DNA of 8,304 bases from Clostridiales bacterium (GCA_003486785.1 DNFZ01000058.1:1-8304), one strand, 5' to 3'; shown: positions 1-6,076, counted from the first letter of the stretch. The notes: generated by a model from the sequence alone, not told the origin. A program made the numbers and translations.

Positions 1-81
1 AAGCCTGTGCGGTTTATGGATGTATGCAAGCTTGAGGATATGCCAAAGCGCGTGCTATCTCCCTTGCTGAGCAAAGATTGA
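1..81 (+). CDS. Possible 3' end of an upstream gene (partial, unidentified)
   Basis: Reading from base 1 gives 26 sense codons and then TGA at 79-81. The peptide ends KRVLSPLLSKD and is mixed charged and hydrophobic, as expected of a real C-terminus. The other two forward frames close sooner (69 and 33), and their translations are rich in Cys and Trp and look non-coding. I do not recognise the family from so short a piece. If real, it ends 53 bases before the S41 protease start, so it may be the preceding gene of the same operon. The sequence left of the window is needed to confirm it. Confidence 0.4.
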   Translation, partial: KPVRFMDVCKLEDMPKRVLSPLLSKD

Positions 82-134
82 CAATTCCCCGGCGTTTTGT
101 CCGGATAGTGAAAGGAAAGCAAGCGATTACGAAT

Positions 135-1331
135 ATGAAACGCCCCGATTCCGCCTCCGTCACAATCATCATATGCTTCATCATCGTTGCAATTCTTTCT
201 GTTTCGCTGGTGTTTATGCTCGGCGAGCAAAGCACGGCAAAAGAGCTGGATGTCTCCTTGTTGCAGGAACTTGCCGATACCATCCGTTCCAACTACTTTT
301 TTTTCGAAGACCTCGGGCTGGATAACGATCAACTGCTGGAAGCCGCGATGCGTGGCATGATATCAAGGCTCGACGACCCTTACGCTCAATATTTTACGGA
401 AGAAGAGTATCAGAAACTGCTTTCGGACAACGAAGGAAACTATATCGGCATCGGCATCAGCATTCAAACGCCGGACGAGATCGGCGCGAAGGTCGTCAAC
501 GTATACACCGGCTCCCCGGCTGATCTTGCAGGCATTCGAAAGGGAGACGTCATCACCAGGATCAACGGTATTTCGACCGCCGGAAAAGGCCTCGAAGAAG
601 TGCTCTCTTTTTTCTCGGACGACGTCACGATGCCGGAGGAGCTGACGTATCTGCGCGGCGGCTTTGAGACGACGGTGAGCCTTACACGCGCGGAAGTGCA
701 TATCGACCGGGTCACGTACGAGGCGCTGACAGAGGACATCGGATACGTGCGCATACTCGAATTCAACGGCAGTGTAGCGGAAGAGTTTGCCAATGCTGTT
801 GACGTGTTGCAGGAGCTGGGCGCGAAAAACCTCATCATCGATCTAAGGGACAACCCGGGCGGCGGACTCTATGAGGTGCTCAATGTCGCCTACCAGATGA
901 TTCCCAAAGGCGAGTTGATCGTTAGCATCCGCTCAAAAAACGGGGATGAAAGTGTCTACACATCCAAGGGGGAGGAAACGATATCTATGCGCCTTATGGT
1001 GCTGGTCAATGGATATTCCGCCTCCGCAAGCGAGCTTTTAGCCGCCGCCTTGCAAGATTATAAACTCGCGACCGTAGTGGGCACGCAGACGTTTGGCAAG
1101 GGCATTGTGCAGAGCTATTTTCATTTGAGCGGCAACCGCGGCTGGGCGAAGATGACGACGGACGCTTACTACACGCCCAATGGCGTCTGTATCCACGATG
1201 TCGGCGTTACGCCGGATCTCATCGTCGAACTGCCGGAAGAGCTCAACGATTTGGCAATCGAGCTGCTCGAACCGGCGCAGGATAAGCAGCTGCAGGCGGC
1301 TATCGCGCTCTTTTCGCAACAGAGCCGATAG
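135..1331 (+). CDS. S41-family C-terminal processing peptidase (CtpA/CtpB-like), membrane-anchored PDZ protease
   Basis: This is a serine protease of about 398 residues that would act on the outer face of the membrane, cutting partly unfolded or tagged envelope proteins. A short basic N-terminus is followed by one hydrophobic helix (about residues 8-29) that serves as signal anchor. A PDZ domain follows (about 104-184; YIGIGISI, then SPADLAGIRKGDVI), then the S41 catalytic core. The motif NGYSASASELLAAALQD supplies nucleophile Ser297, and TFGKGIVQ supplies Lys322 and Gln326. Their spacing (25 and 4 residues) matches the Ser-Lys-Gln triad of Bacillus CtpB, so the enzyme looks active. It lacks the C-terminal peptidoglycan-binding domain found in some relatives. 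The ATG at 135 puts the helix close to the N-terminus, but its purine-rich site (AAAGGAAA, 111-118) is about 16 bases away. An in-frame TTG at 78 would add 19 residues and is less likely. The exact substrate cannot be told. Confidence 0.9.
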   Translation: MKRPDSASVTIIICFIIVAILSVSLVFMLGEQSTAKELDVSLLQELADTIRSNYFFFEDLGLDNDQLLEAAMRGMISRLDDPYAQYFTEEEYQKLLSDNEGNYIGIGISIQTPDEIGAKVVNVYTGSPADLAGIRKGDVITRINGISTAGKGLEEVLSFFSDDVTMPEELTYLRGGFETTVSLTRAEVHIDRVTYEALTEDIGYVRILEFNGSVAEEFANAVDVLQELGAKNLIIDLRDNPGGGLYEVLNVAYQMIPKGELIVSIRSKNGDESVYTSKGEETISMRLMVLVNGYSASASELLAAALQDYKLATVVGTQTFGKGIVQSYFHLSGNRGWAKMTTDAYYTPNGVCIHDVGVTPDLIVELPEELNDLAIELLEPAQDKQLQAAIALFSQQSR

Positions 1332-1362
1332 AAACCCGGCTAAACGACGATTCACAAAGACG

Positions 1363-1380
1363 GATTACGTAATGATTACG
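1363..1380 (+). repeat. Direct repeat and palindrome just before the SAH hydrolase gene
   Basis: GATTACG occurs at 1363-1369 and again at 1374-1380, exactly 11 bases apart (one helical turn). The first copy overlaps a perfect 10-base palindrome, ATTACGTAAT (1364-1373). It lies in the 64-base gap between the protease and the hydrolase, immediately before the Shine-Dalgarno site. It could be an operator or only chance; no convincing promoter boxes accompany it. Confidence 0.25.
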
Positions 1381-1383
1381 ATG

Positions 1384-1390
1384 ATAGGAG
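1384..1390 (+). promoter_or_regulatory. Ribosome binding site that fixes the SAH hydrolase start
   Basis: ATAGGAG lies 5 bases before ATG 1396. Two other in-frame ATGs at 1372 and 1381 precede or overlap this site and have no comparable purine run of their own. The 1396 start is therefore preferred, and it gives the N-terminus MEYRVRDI. Confidence 0.75.
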
Positions 1391-1395
1391 CTATT

Positions 1396-2643
1396 ATGGA
1401 GTATCGCGTTCGAGACATTTCACTCGCGCCGCAGGGCGAGCAGAAGATTGAATGGGTTCGCCGGAATATGCCGATTTTAAATGGCATCCGCGCTTCCTTT
1501 GAAAAAGACCAGCCGTTTGCGGGCCTGAAGATCGCGCTTTCAATCCATCTGGAGGCAAAGACCGCGTATCTTTCGCGCGTGCTCGCGGCAGGCGGTGCTG
1601 AGATGTACGTCACCGGCAGCAACCCGCTCTCTACGCAGGACGACGTGGTTGCGGCGCTTGCCGCCGGCGGCATTCATGTGTTCGCGTTGCACGGCTGCAC
1701 CAAAGAAGAATACAACGCATGCATCGAGAGCGTGCTCCTGGCCGAGCCGGATATCATCATCGACGACGGCGGCGATCTCGTGCACGCGATTCACACAAAA
1801 TTTCCGCAGCTCATCGACCGCATTCTCGGCGGCTGTGAGGAGACTACGACGGGCATTGTGCGGCTGGTTGCAATGGAAAAGGCAAAAGAGCTGCGCTTCC
1901 CGATGTTTGCGGTCAACAATGCCGACTGCAAGCACCTCTTCGACAACCGCTATGGCACAGGGCAGAGCGTGTTTGACAGCATCGACAACACGACCAATCT
2001 CGTGATTGCGGGGAAGACCGTCGTCGTCGCGGGCTACGGCTGGTGCGGCAAGGGGGTTGCCATGCGCGCCAAAGGGCTTGGCGCCGCCGTCATCGTCACC
2101 GAAGTTGACCCGATCAAGGCGATCGAAGCGGTCATGGACGGGTTTTTCGTGATGCCGATGATCGAAGCTGCAAAGCTTGGCGATGTATTTGTCACGGTTA
2201 CGGGCGACATCAAGGTGATTGACGAGCCGGAGTTTATGGTGATGAAGGACGGCGCAATCCTCACCAACGCAGGGCATTTCGACGTGGAAATCAACGTTCA
2301 CCGCCTTGCGGAAATAGCGGTCGAAAAGAAAGAAATGCGCAAAAACATCGTCGGGTTTCAGTTGTCAAACGGGCGCTGGCTCAACGTCATCGGCGAGGGG
2401 AGGCTGGTCAATCTCGCGGCGGGGGACGGGCATCCGGCGGAAATCATGGACATGAGCTTTGGCATTCAGGCGCTCTGCGCGCGCTATGTGGCGGATCACC
2501 GCGGACAGCTTGCGCCGAAACTTTACGCCGTGCCGCAAGAGATAGACCGCGAGGTTGCCATGCGCAAACTCGACGCGCTCGGCGTAAAGATGGACACGCT
2601 CACAAGCGAACAGGAAGCTTATCTTGCGAGCTGGAATGTCTAA
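1396..2643 (+). CDS. ahcY: S-adenosylhomocysteine hydrolase family enzyme (short, archaeal/Thermotoga type)
   Basis: This cytosolic NAD-dependent enzyme splits S-adenosylhomocysteine into homocysteine and adenosine and so relieves product inhibition of methyltransferases. The 415 residues show the family landmarks. These are SNPLSTQDD (75-83), DDGGDL (123-128), CEETTTG (147-153), the catalytic and NAD-contact run NADCKHLFDNRYG with Lys179, Asp183 and Asn184, the Rossmann loop GYGWCGKG (213-220), and NAGHFDVE with His294. Two features differ from the canonical animal and proteobacterial enzyme. The substrate segment reads HLEAKTA (51-57) where the human enzyme has HMTVETA. The C-terminus stops at YLASWNV and lacks the HYRY tail that reaches into the neighbouring subunit's NAD site. 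Both are typical of the short lineage, some members of which use S-inosylhomocysteine (reported for Methanocaldococcus jannaschii). Family assignment is firm; which of the two substrates it uses is open. It may be co-transcribed with the upstream protease. Confidence 0.93.
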   Translation: MEYRVRDISLAPQGEQKIEWVRRNMPILNGIRASFEKDQPFAGLKIALSIHLEAKTAYLSRVLAAGGAEMYVTGSNPLSTQDDVVAALAAGGIHVFALHGCTKEEYNACIESVLLAEPDIIIDDGGDLVHAIHTKFPQLIDRILGGCEETTTGIVRLVAMEKAKELRFPMFAVNNADCKHLFDNRYGTGQSVFDSIDNTTNLVIAGKTVVVAGYGWCGKGVAMRAKGLGAAVIVTEVDPIKAIEAVMDGFFVMPMIEAAKLGDVFVTVTGDIKVIDEPEFMVMKDGAILTNAGHFDVEINVHRLAEIAVEKKEMRKNIVGFQLSNGRWLNVIGEGRLVNLAAGDGHPAEIMDMSFGIQALCARYVADHRGQLAPKLYAVPQEIDREVAMRKLDALGVKMDTLTSEQEAYLASWNV

Positions 2644-2685
2644 CGCACGTTGGCATAATGCATCGAAACACCGCCAAATTCGTGG

Positions 2686-2714
2686 TTTACAAGGCGTTTT
2701 GAAGCTGATAAAAT
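2686..2714 (+). promoter_or_regulatory. Strong sigma-70-type promoter for the EF-G-like gene
   Basis: The -35 box is TTTACA (2686-2691, one mismatch to TTGACA). After a 17-base spacer comes the -10 box TAAAAT (2709-2714, one mismatch to TATAAT). A TG one base before the -10 (2706-2707) makes it an extended -10 promoter. Transcription would begin near 2720, leaving a leader of about 118 bases. The position inside the gap after the SAH hydrolase stop implies that the GTPase gene is its own transcription unit. Confidence 0.75.
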
Positions 2715-2719
2715 AACAG

Positions 2720-2838
2720 TTGCGCGATCATTTTCCATTGCGCAGCAAGTCAAGGCTCAATATCACGAACCGTATCCGTGCCAGACGGATTCTAGATAAG
2801 CGTATCACACGCTCAAATCATCTACAGGGGGAACCGAA
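2720..2838 (+). other. Long 5' leader of the EF-G-like gene with three small hairpins
   Basis: Three perfect stems can be seen: TGCGC/GCGCA (2721-2725 with 2740-2744), ATCCGT/ACGGAT with a 5-base loop (2774-2790), and AGCGT/ACGCT with a 5-base loop (2799-2813). GATA/TATC (2795-2798 with 2803-2806) would compete with the last stem. CGTATC is repeated at 2771 and 2801. No stem is followed by a T run, so none is a terminator. The leader ends in a strong ribosome binding site, AGGGGG (2826-2831), 7 bases before ATG 2839. I recognise no known riboswitch class or T-box. Confidence 0.4.
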
Positions 2839-4911
2839 ATGAAGGAATACACCGCAAAAGACATTCGAAATATTGGCGTTTTCGGGCATGGCGGCGAAGG
2901 CAAGACCACGCTGAGCGAGGCGATGCTGTTCAATGCAGGCCTCATCGACCGCATCGGCAAGGTGGAAAACGGCAACACGACCACTGACTTTGATCCCGAG
3001 GAGATCGCCCGCGGCATTTCCATCAACGTCGCACTTGCCCCGCTGGAATGGAAAAACACGAAGATCAACGTCATTGACGCGCCCGGCTTTTTCGATTTTT
3101 ACGGCGAGGTTGCAGCGGCGATGGCGCTCTCGGACAGCGCGCTGATCGTCGTTAGCGCCGTTTCCGGCCCGGTGGTCGGCGCAGAAAAAGCGATGGCAAT
3201 GTGCGACAAAGCGCACAAGCCGCGCATGATCGTTATCAACCAGCTCGATCGCGAGAATGCGAATTTCGAGAAGGTCATGGGCGAGATCAACGCAAAATTC
3301 GGCCCGAGCGTCGTCCCGATTCAGCTGCCTATCATCGAAGGCGGAGCGTTTAAGGGATATGTGGATATCGTCAACATGACCGGCAAGCTCTTCGACGGCA
3401 AAGGCGAGAAGGAAATCGCAATTCCCGCTGCGCTGGAGAGCCTGGCGCAGACACTCTTCGAAAAACTCACTGAAGCCGCCGCGGAAGCGGACGAAGAGCT
3501 GATGGAGAAATATCTCGACACATTTGAACTCACGCGTGAAGAAATGCTCAAGGGGCTTTCCGTCGGTGTGCAGACTGGCGTAGTTACGCCTGTCGCCTGC
3601 GTCTCCGCCGCGCAGAATATCGGCGTTGCAACGCTGCTCGACATGATCGTAAACTACCTGCCCTCCGCCGCGCAGGCTCCCGCGCCTGTTGCAAAGAGCG
3701 CAAAGACCGGCGCGGATGTCGTCGTCAAGCAGGAAGGCAAGTTTGCCGTGCAGGTCGTCAAAACCATGTATGACCAGTTTGGCAAATACTCCATCGTTAA
3801 GGTGTATCGCGGCACGCTGGATATCAGCGTTGCCCCGTTTAACACCAATGCGGAAAAAGCCGAAAAGCCGACCGCTCCGGTGATGCTGCGCGGCAAGAAG
3901 ACCGCGCCAATCGAAAAGCTGCACGCGGGCGACATCGGCGCTCTGCCAAAGCTCCAGTATACCGCGACGGGAGATACGCTCTGCGACGCGACCGACCCGG
4001 TCGTGTTCGAAAGCATCGACTTCCCGAAACCTTCGATCTCTCTTGCGGTCACAGCCAAGAAGCAGGGCGAGGACGACAAGGTCATCTCCGGCCTCAACCG
4101 CATCAAGGAAGAGGACCCGACCATACAGATCGAGAAGAATGCGGAAACCGGCGACGTGCTGATCCTGGGTCTTGGTGAAATGCATATCGAGGTCGTCTGC
4201 GGCAAGCTCAAGAACAAAAACAACGTGGAAGCGCAGCTCACCGACCCGCGCATTCCGTACCGTGAAACCATCCACACCATGGCGGAAGCCGAAGGCAAGC
4301 ATAAGAAGCAGTCCGGCGGCAGCGGCCAGTACGGCGTGGTGCAGATGCGCTTTGAGCCGGCGGCGGAAGGCGTGGAGTACGAGTTTGTCAACGCCATCGT
4401 TGGCGGCGTTGTGCCGCGCGAGTTCATCCCCGCAGTAGAAAAGGGCCTCAAGGAAGCGCTCACACGCGGCGTGCTGGCAGGCTATCCCATGGTCGGCGTC
4501 AAGGCCACGCTCTACGATGGAAAATATCACCCCGTCGATTCCAAGGAAGTTGCGTTCAAGTCCGCCGCTCGTCTTTCCTACAAGGCGGCCTGCGTCAAAG
4601 CGAACCCGACGCTCATCGAGCCGATCTATCGCTACGAGATCTTCGTCCCGAGCGATTATGTCGGCGCCATCAGCGGAGATCTCTCGTCCCGCCGTGGGCG
4701 CATGCTGGGCATGAACCCCGTGGACGGCGGCACCGTCGTCGTTGCGGAAGCGCCGCTCTCCGAAATGTTCAAGTACGCGACGGATCTGCGCAGCATGACG
4801 CAGTCCCGCGGCTCTTTCACGAGCGAGTTCGTCCGCTACGAGGACGTACCCGCCAACATCGCCAAGAAGATTATCGAGTCGGCGAAGAAGGAAGAGGAAG
4901 AGGAAGAGTAA
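2839..4911 (+). CDS. Elongation factor G-like translational GTPase (EF-G paralogue)
   Basis: The 690 residues follow EF-G architecture: a GTPase domain (about 1-275), domain II (about 293-395), III (from about 398, PSISLAVTAKKQ), IV (from about 478, with GSGQYGVV and GGVVPREFIPAV) and V, ending SMTQSRGSFTSEF. EF-G moves tRNA and mRNA through the ribosome and, with RRF, recycles it. The GTPase motifs depart from true EF-G. The P-loop is GHGGEGKT (16-23) rather than AHIDAGKT. Switch I reads ARGISIN. Switch II is DAPGFFDF (80-87), with Phe84 where EF-G has its catalytic His. The guanine motif is NQLD (134-137) instead of NKMD. These traits place it with the EF-G2/FusA2-like paralogues of Firmicutes, not the primary fusA; no rpsL, rpsG or tuf genes are nearby. 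It ends in six Glu residues encoded by GAA/GAG repeats. It has its own promoter and terminator. The role of the paralogue is not settled. Confidence 0.9.
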   Translation: MKEYTAKDIRNIGVFGHGGEGKTTLSEAMLFNAGLIDRIGKVENGNTTTDFDPEEIARGISINVALAPLEWKNTKINVIDAPGFFDFYGEVAAAMALSDSALIVVSAVSGPVVGAEKAMAMCDKAHKPRMIVINQLDRENANFEKVMGEINAKFGPSVVPIQLPIIEGGAFKGYVDIVNMTGKLFDGKGEKEIAIPAALESLAQTLFEKLTEAAAEADEELMEKYLDTFELTREEMLKGLSVGVQTGVVTPVACVSAAQNIGVATLLDMIVNYLPSAAQAPAPVAKSAKTGADVVVKQEGKFAVQVVKTMYDQFGKYSIVKVYRGTLDISVAPFNTNAEKAEKPTAPVMLRGKKTAPIEKLHAGDIGALPKLQYTATGDTLCDATDPVVFESIDFPKPSISLAVTAKKQGEDDKVISGLNRIKEEDPTIQIEKNAETGDVLILGLGEMHIEVVCGKLKNKNNVEAQLTDPRIPYRETIHTMAEAEGKHKKQSGGSGQYGVVQMRFEPAAEGVEYEFVNAIVGGVVPREFIPAVEKGLKEALTRGVLAGYPMVGVKATLYDGKYHPVDSKEVAFKSAARLSYKAACVKANPTLIEPIYRYEIFVPSDYVGAISGDLSSRRGRMLGMNPVDGGTVVVAEAPLSEMFKYATDLRSMTQSRGSFTSEFVRYEDVPANIAKKIIESAKKEEEEEE

Positions 4912-4926
4912 GCAGCTCATTGATAT

Positions 4927-4957
4927 AGAGGGCGGGGTTTCCCGCCCTCTGTTTGCT
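4927..4957 (+). terminator. Rho-independent terminator of the EF-G-like gene
   Basis: A perfect 10-base-pair stem (AGAGGGCGGG, 4927-4936, with CCCGCCCTCT, 4941-4950) closes on a GTTT loop. The tail TGTTTGCT is only moderately T-rich. It starts 15 bases after the stop codon. The next gene begins 35 bases beyond it with no clear promoter between, so some read-through is possible. Confidence 0.85.
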
Positions 4958-4991
4958 AATAGACGAATCGAAACAAAAGAGGTGCAATCCT

Positions 4992-5498
4992 ATGGCGAAG
5001 ATCACCAAAGGCGAGAATCGGCAGGCAGCAAGCCTGCTCAGCTTCATGGCGTGGAGCAATGTTGCCGTGATCATTGCCGTGATCATTCTCAATGTCGTCA
5101 ATATGCTGCGCATCACGAGCGGAGAAGACGCGCTCATCTCGGTTTTAGACCCGCAGCTCTTCATGATCGTTAGCTTGGCGCTGATGCTGTATCTGGCATA
5201 CGGCTGCTACCAGGCGCTTGCAATCAGGCGGCGATTGTCCCGTGTGTTTGTGTCTCTTGATGAGGGCGGGATTTCCGGCGCATCCTTGCCGCAGCCTGTT
5301 AAGAACGATATGGAAGCGCGTTTTTCGCTCCCATACGACGCGATTCAATCAGTCAGCATTGTTGAAGTTGCGATCACGAAGAAGCACACAGCGCCTTCGC
5401 TCAAGCTGGAGTCTGCCGAGCAAGTCTATATCGTTCCAGCGCCGGAAGGGCTGAAAGAACTGGTGAACCTGATTGCAGAACGGATGACGGTAAAGTGA
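4992..5498 (+). CDS. Small two-helix membrane protein with a possible PH-like C-terminal domain (hypothetical)
   Basis: I do not recognise a named family. The 168-residue product has a basic, polar N-terminus, a first hydrophobic helix (about 19-39), a short loop (ITSGEDALISVLDPQ) and a second helix (about 56-76) followed by RRRLSR. By the positive-inside rule both ends should be cytoplasmic. The C-terminal 90 residues alternate short strands (RVFVSLDEGGI, FSLPYDAIQSVSIVEVAI, PSLKLES, QVYIVPAP) and end in a helix (GLKELVNLIAERM). That pattern resembles bacterial PH-like domains in other two-helix proteins such as YdbS, but this is inference from pattern alone. The ATG at 4992 has a good ribosome site, AGAGGTG (4978-4984), 7 bases away; an upstream in-frame TTG at 4953 lies in the terminator tail and is rejected. 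The gene sits between two terminators, so it is largely monocistronic. Confidence 0.8.
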   Translation: MAKITKGENRQAASLLSFMAWSNVAVIIAVIILNVVNMLRITSGEDALISVLDPQLFMIVSLALMLYLAYGCYQALAIRRRLSRVFVSLDEGGISGASLPQPVKNDMEARFSLPYDAIQSVSIVEVAITKKHTAPSLKLESAEQVYIVPAPEGLKELVNLIAERMTVK

Positions 5499-5512
5499 GA
5501 AACACGAACAAA

Positions 5513-5529
5513 GCGTGATGAAGTCACGC
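5513..5529 (+). other. Hairpin directly after the membrane-protein gene
   Basis: GCGTGA (5513-5518) and TCACGC (5524-5529) form a perfect 6-base-pair stem with loop TGAAG. No T run follows, so alone it is not a terminator. It lies 14 bases after the stop codon and 9 bases before the terminator hairpin, and may protect the transcript's 3' end or assist termination. Confidence 0.45.
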
Positions 5530-5538
5530 AGAACGCAC

Positions 5539-5567
5539 AAAGCCGGTTGCATGCGATCGGTTTTTTT
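5539..5567 (+). terminator. Rho-independent terminator of the membrane-protein gene
   Basis: The stem is CCGGTTG (5543-5549) with CGATCGG (5554-5560), including two G-T pairs, and the loop is CATG. It is followed by seven T residues (5561-5567), which can also pair with the AAAG before the stem. Confidence 0.85.
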
Positions 5568-5594
5568 GCTATGGTTAGGTTATAAGTATATAAC
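5566..5594 (+). promoter_or_regulatory. Promoter for the lipoprotein gene, with a palindrome over the -10 box
   Basis: TTGCTA (5566-5571, four of six matches to the -35 consensus) is followed after 17 bases by TATAAC (5589-5594, five of six matches to the -10 consensus). GTTATA (5579-5584) and TATAAC (5589-5594) form a perfect 6-base inverted repeat with a 4-base centre, so the -10 box is one arm. The predicted start near 5601 leaves a leader of about 38 bases. Confidence 0.5.
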
Positions 5595-5638
5595 TCTATT
5601 ACAACTACGCGCTTAAACGAGAAAGGAAGTATGACGAT

Positions 5639-6076
5639 ATGAAACGAATCACAACACTGATTATCAGCGTATTGGCGCTGGCGCTCTTAGTGGTCGGCTG
5701 CGCAAGCCCCGCGACGGATGCTGCAACGGCGCCTGTGACAGCCGCGGAGACTGCGGAAACAACAGAAGTCGGCGAATCGAGCGCATCCACCGAAGCAGCT
5801 ACTACCCAAGCTGACCCTGTAGCGGAAGAGACAAGCGATATGCTCGAACTCACACTTGAGGAGCTCAAGCAGTTTGACGGCAAGGACGGCAATCCCGCCT
5901 ATGTCGCGGTGGATGGCGTGATCTATGACGTGAGCAACGTCCGCTCATGGAGCAACGGCATGCACAAAGGCTATTCCGCCGGAAACGATCTGACCGATAT
6001 CATCAAGAATAAATCGCCCCACGGCGTGAAAAACCTCGAAGGGCTGCCGATCGTCGGCAAGCTGATTGATGGCTGA
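5639..6076 (+). CDS. Lipoprotein with a cytochrome b5-like heme/steroid-binding domain
   Basis: The 145-residue product begins with a lipoprotein signal: basic start MKR, a hydrophobic stretch (about 5-17) and lipobox VVGC, with Cys21 as the lipidated residue. It should be anchored on the outer face of the membrane. Residues 22-67 form a low-complexity linker of Ala, Thr, Glu and Ser. Residues 70-143 match the cytochrome b5-like fold of the predicted heme/steroid-binding family (LTLEELKQFDGKDGNPAYVAVDGVIYDVS, then HKGYSAGNDLT, SPHG and a helix to the end; motifs given in pieces). The classical HPGG is replaced by HKGY. His109 and His128 stand where the two axial heme ligands of cytochrome b5 would be, 19 residues apart. 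Electron transfer or heme binding at the surface is plausible but unproven. The ribosome site is GAAAGGAAG (5621-5629), 9 bases before the ATG. It has its own promoter and a terminator shared with uvrC. Confidence 0.85.
   Translation: MKRITTLIISVLALALLVVGCASPATDAATAPVTAAETAETTEVGESSASTEAATTQADPVAEETSDMLELTLEELKQFDGKDGNPAYVAVDGVIYDVSNVRSWSNGMHKGYSAGNDLTDIIKNKSPHGVKNLEGLPIVGKLIDG

Noticed and set aside
78..108. A perfect TTGACA (78-83) before the S41 protease as a -35 box
   Set aside because: No acceptable -10 box lies 16-18 bases downstream (the bases there are CCGGAT, and GATAGT is 20 bases away). It also overlaps the likely stop of the preceding gene.
1540..2301. A 253-codon minus-strand frame opposite the SAH hydrolase
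   Set aside because: Same codon-register effect; its translation is rich in His, Asp and Arg and matches nothing recognisable, while the sense strand carries an unmistakable enzyme.
2671..2700. CGCC...GGCG followed by TTTT after the SAH hydrolase as a terminator
   Set aside because: The stem is only four base pairs with a loop of about 17 bases, and the element overlaps the -35 box of the next promoter.
2818..4920. A 700-codon open frame on the minus strand opposite the EF-G-like gene
   Set aside because: It is the codon-register shadow of the sense gene. The translation is compositionally odd, has no recognisable domain, and overlaps a gene with clear family motifs, a promoter, a ribosome site and a terminator.
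5631..5642. Three-codon upstream frame (ATG ACG ATA TGA) whose stop overlaps the lipoprotein start
   Set aside because: The ribosome site ends only one base before this ATG, too close for initiation, whereas it is correctly spaced for the lipoprotein ATG at 5639.
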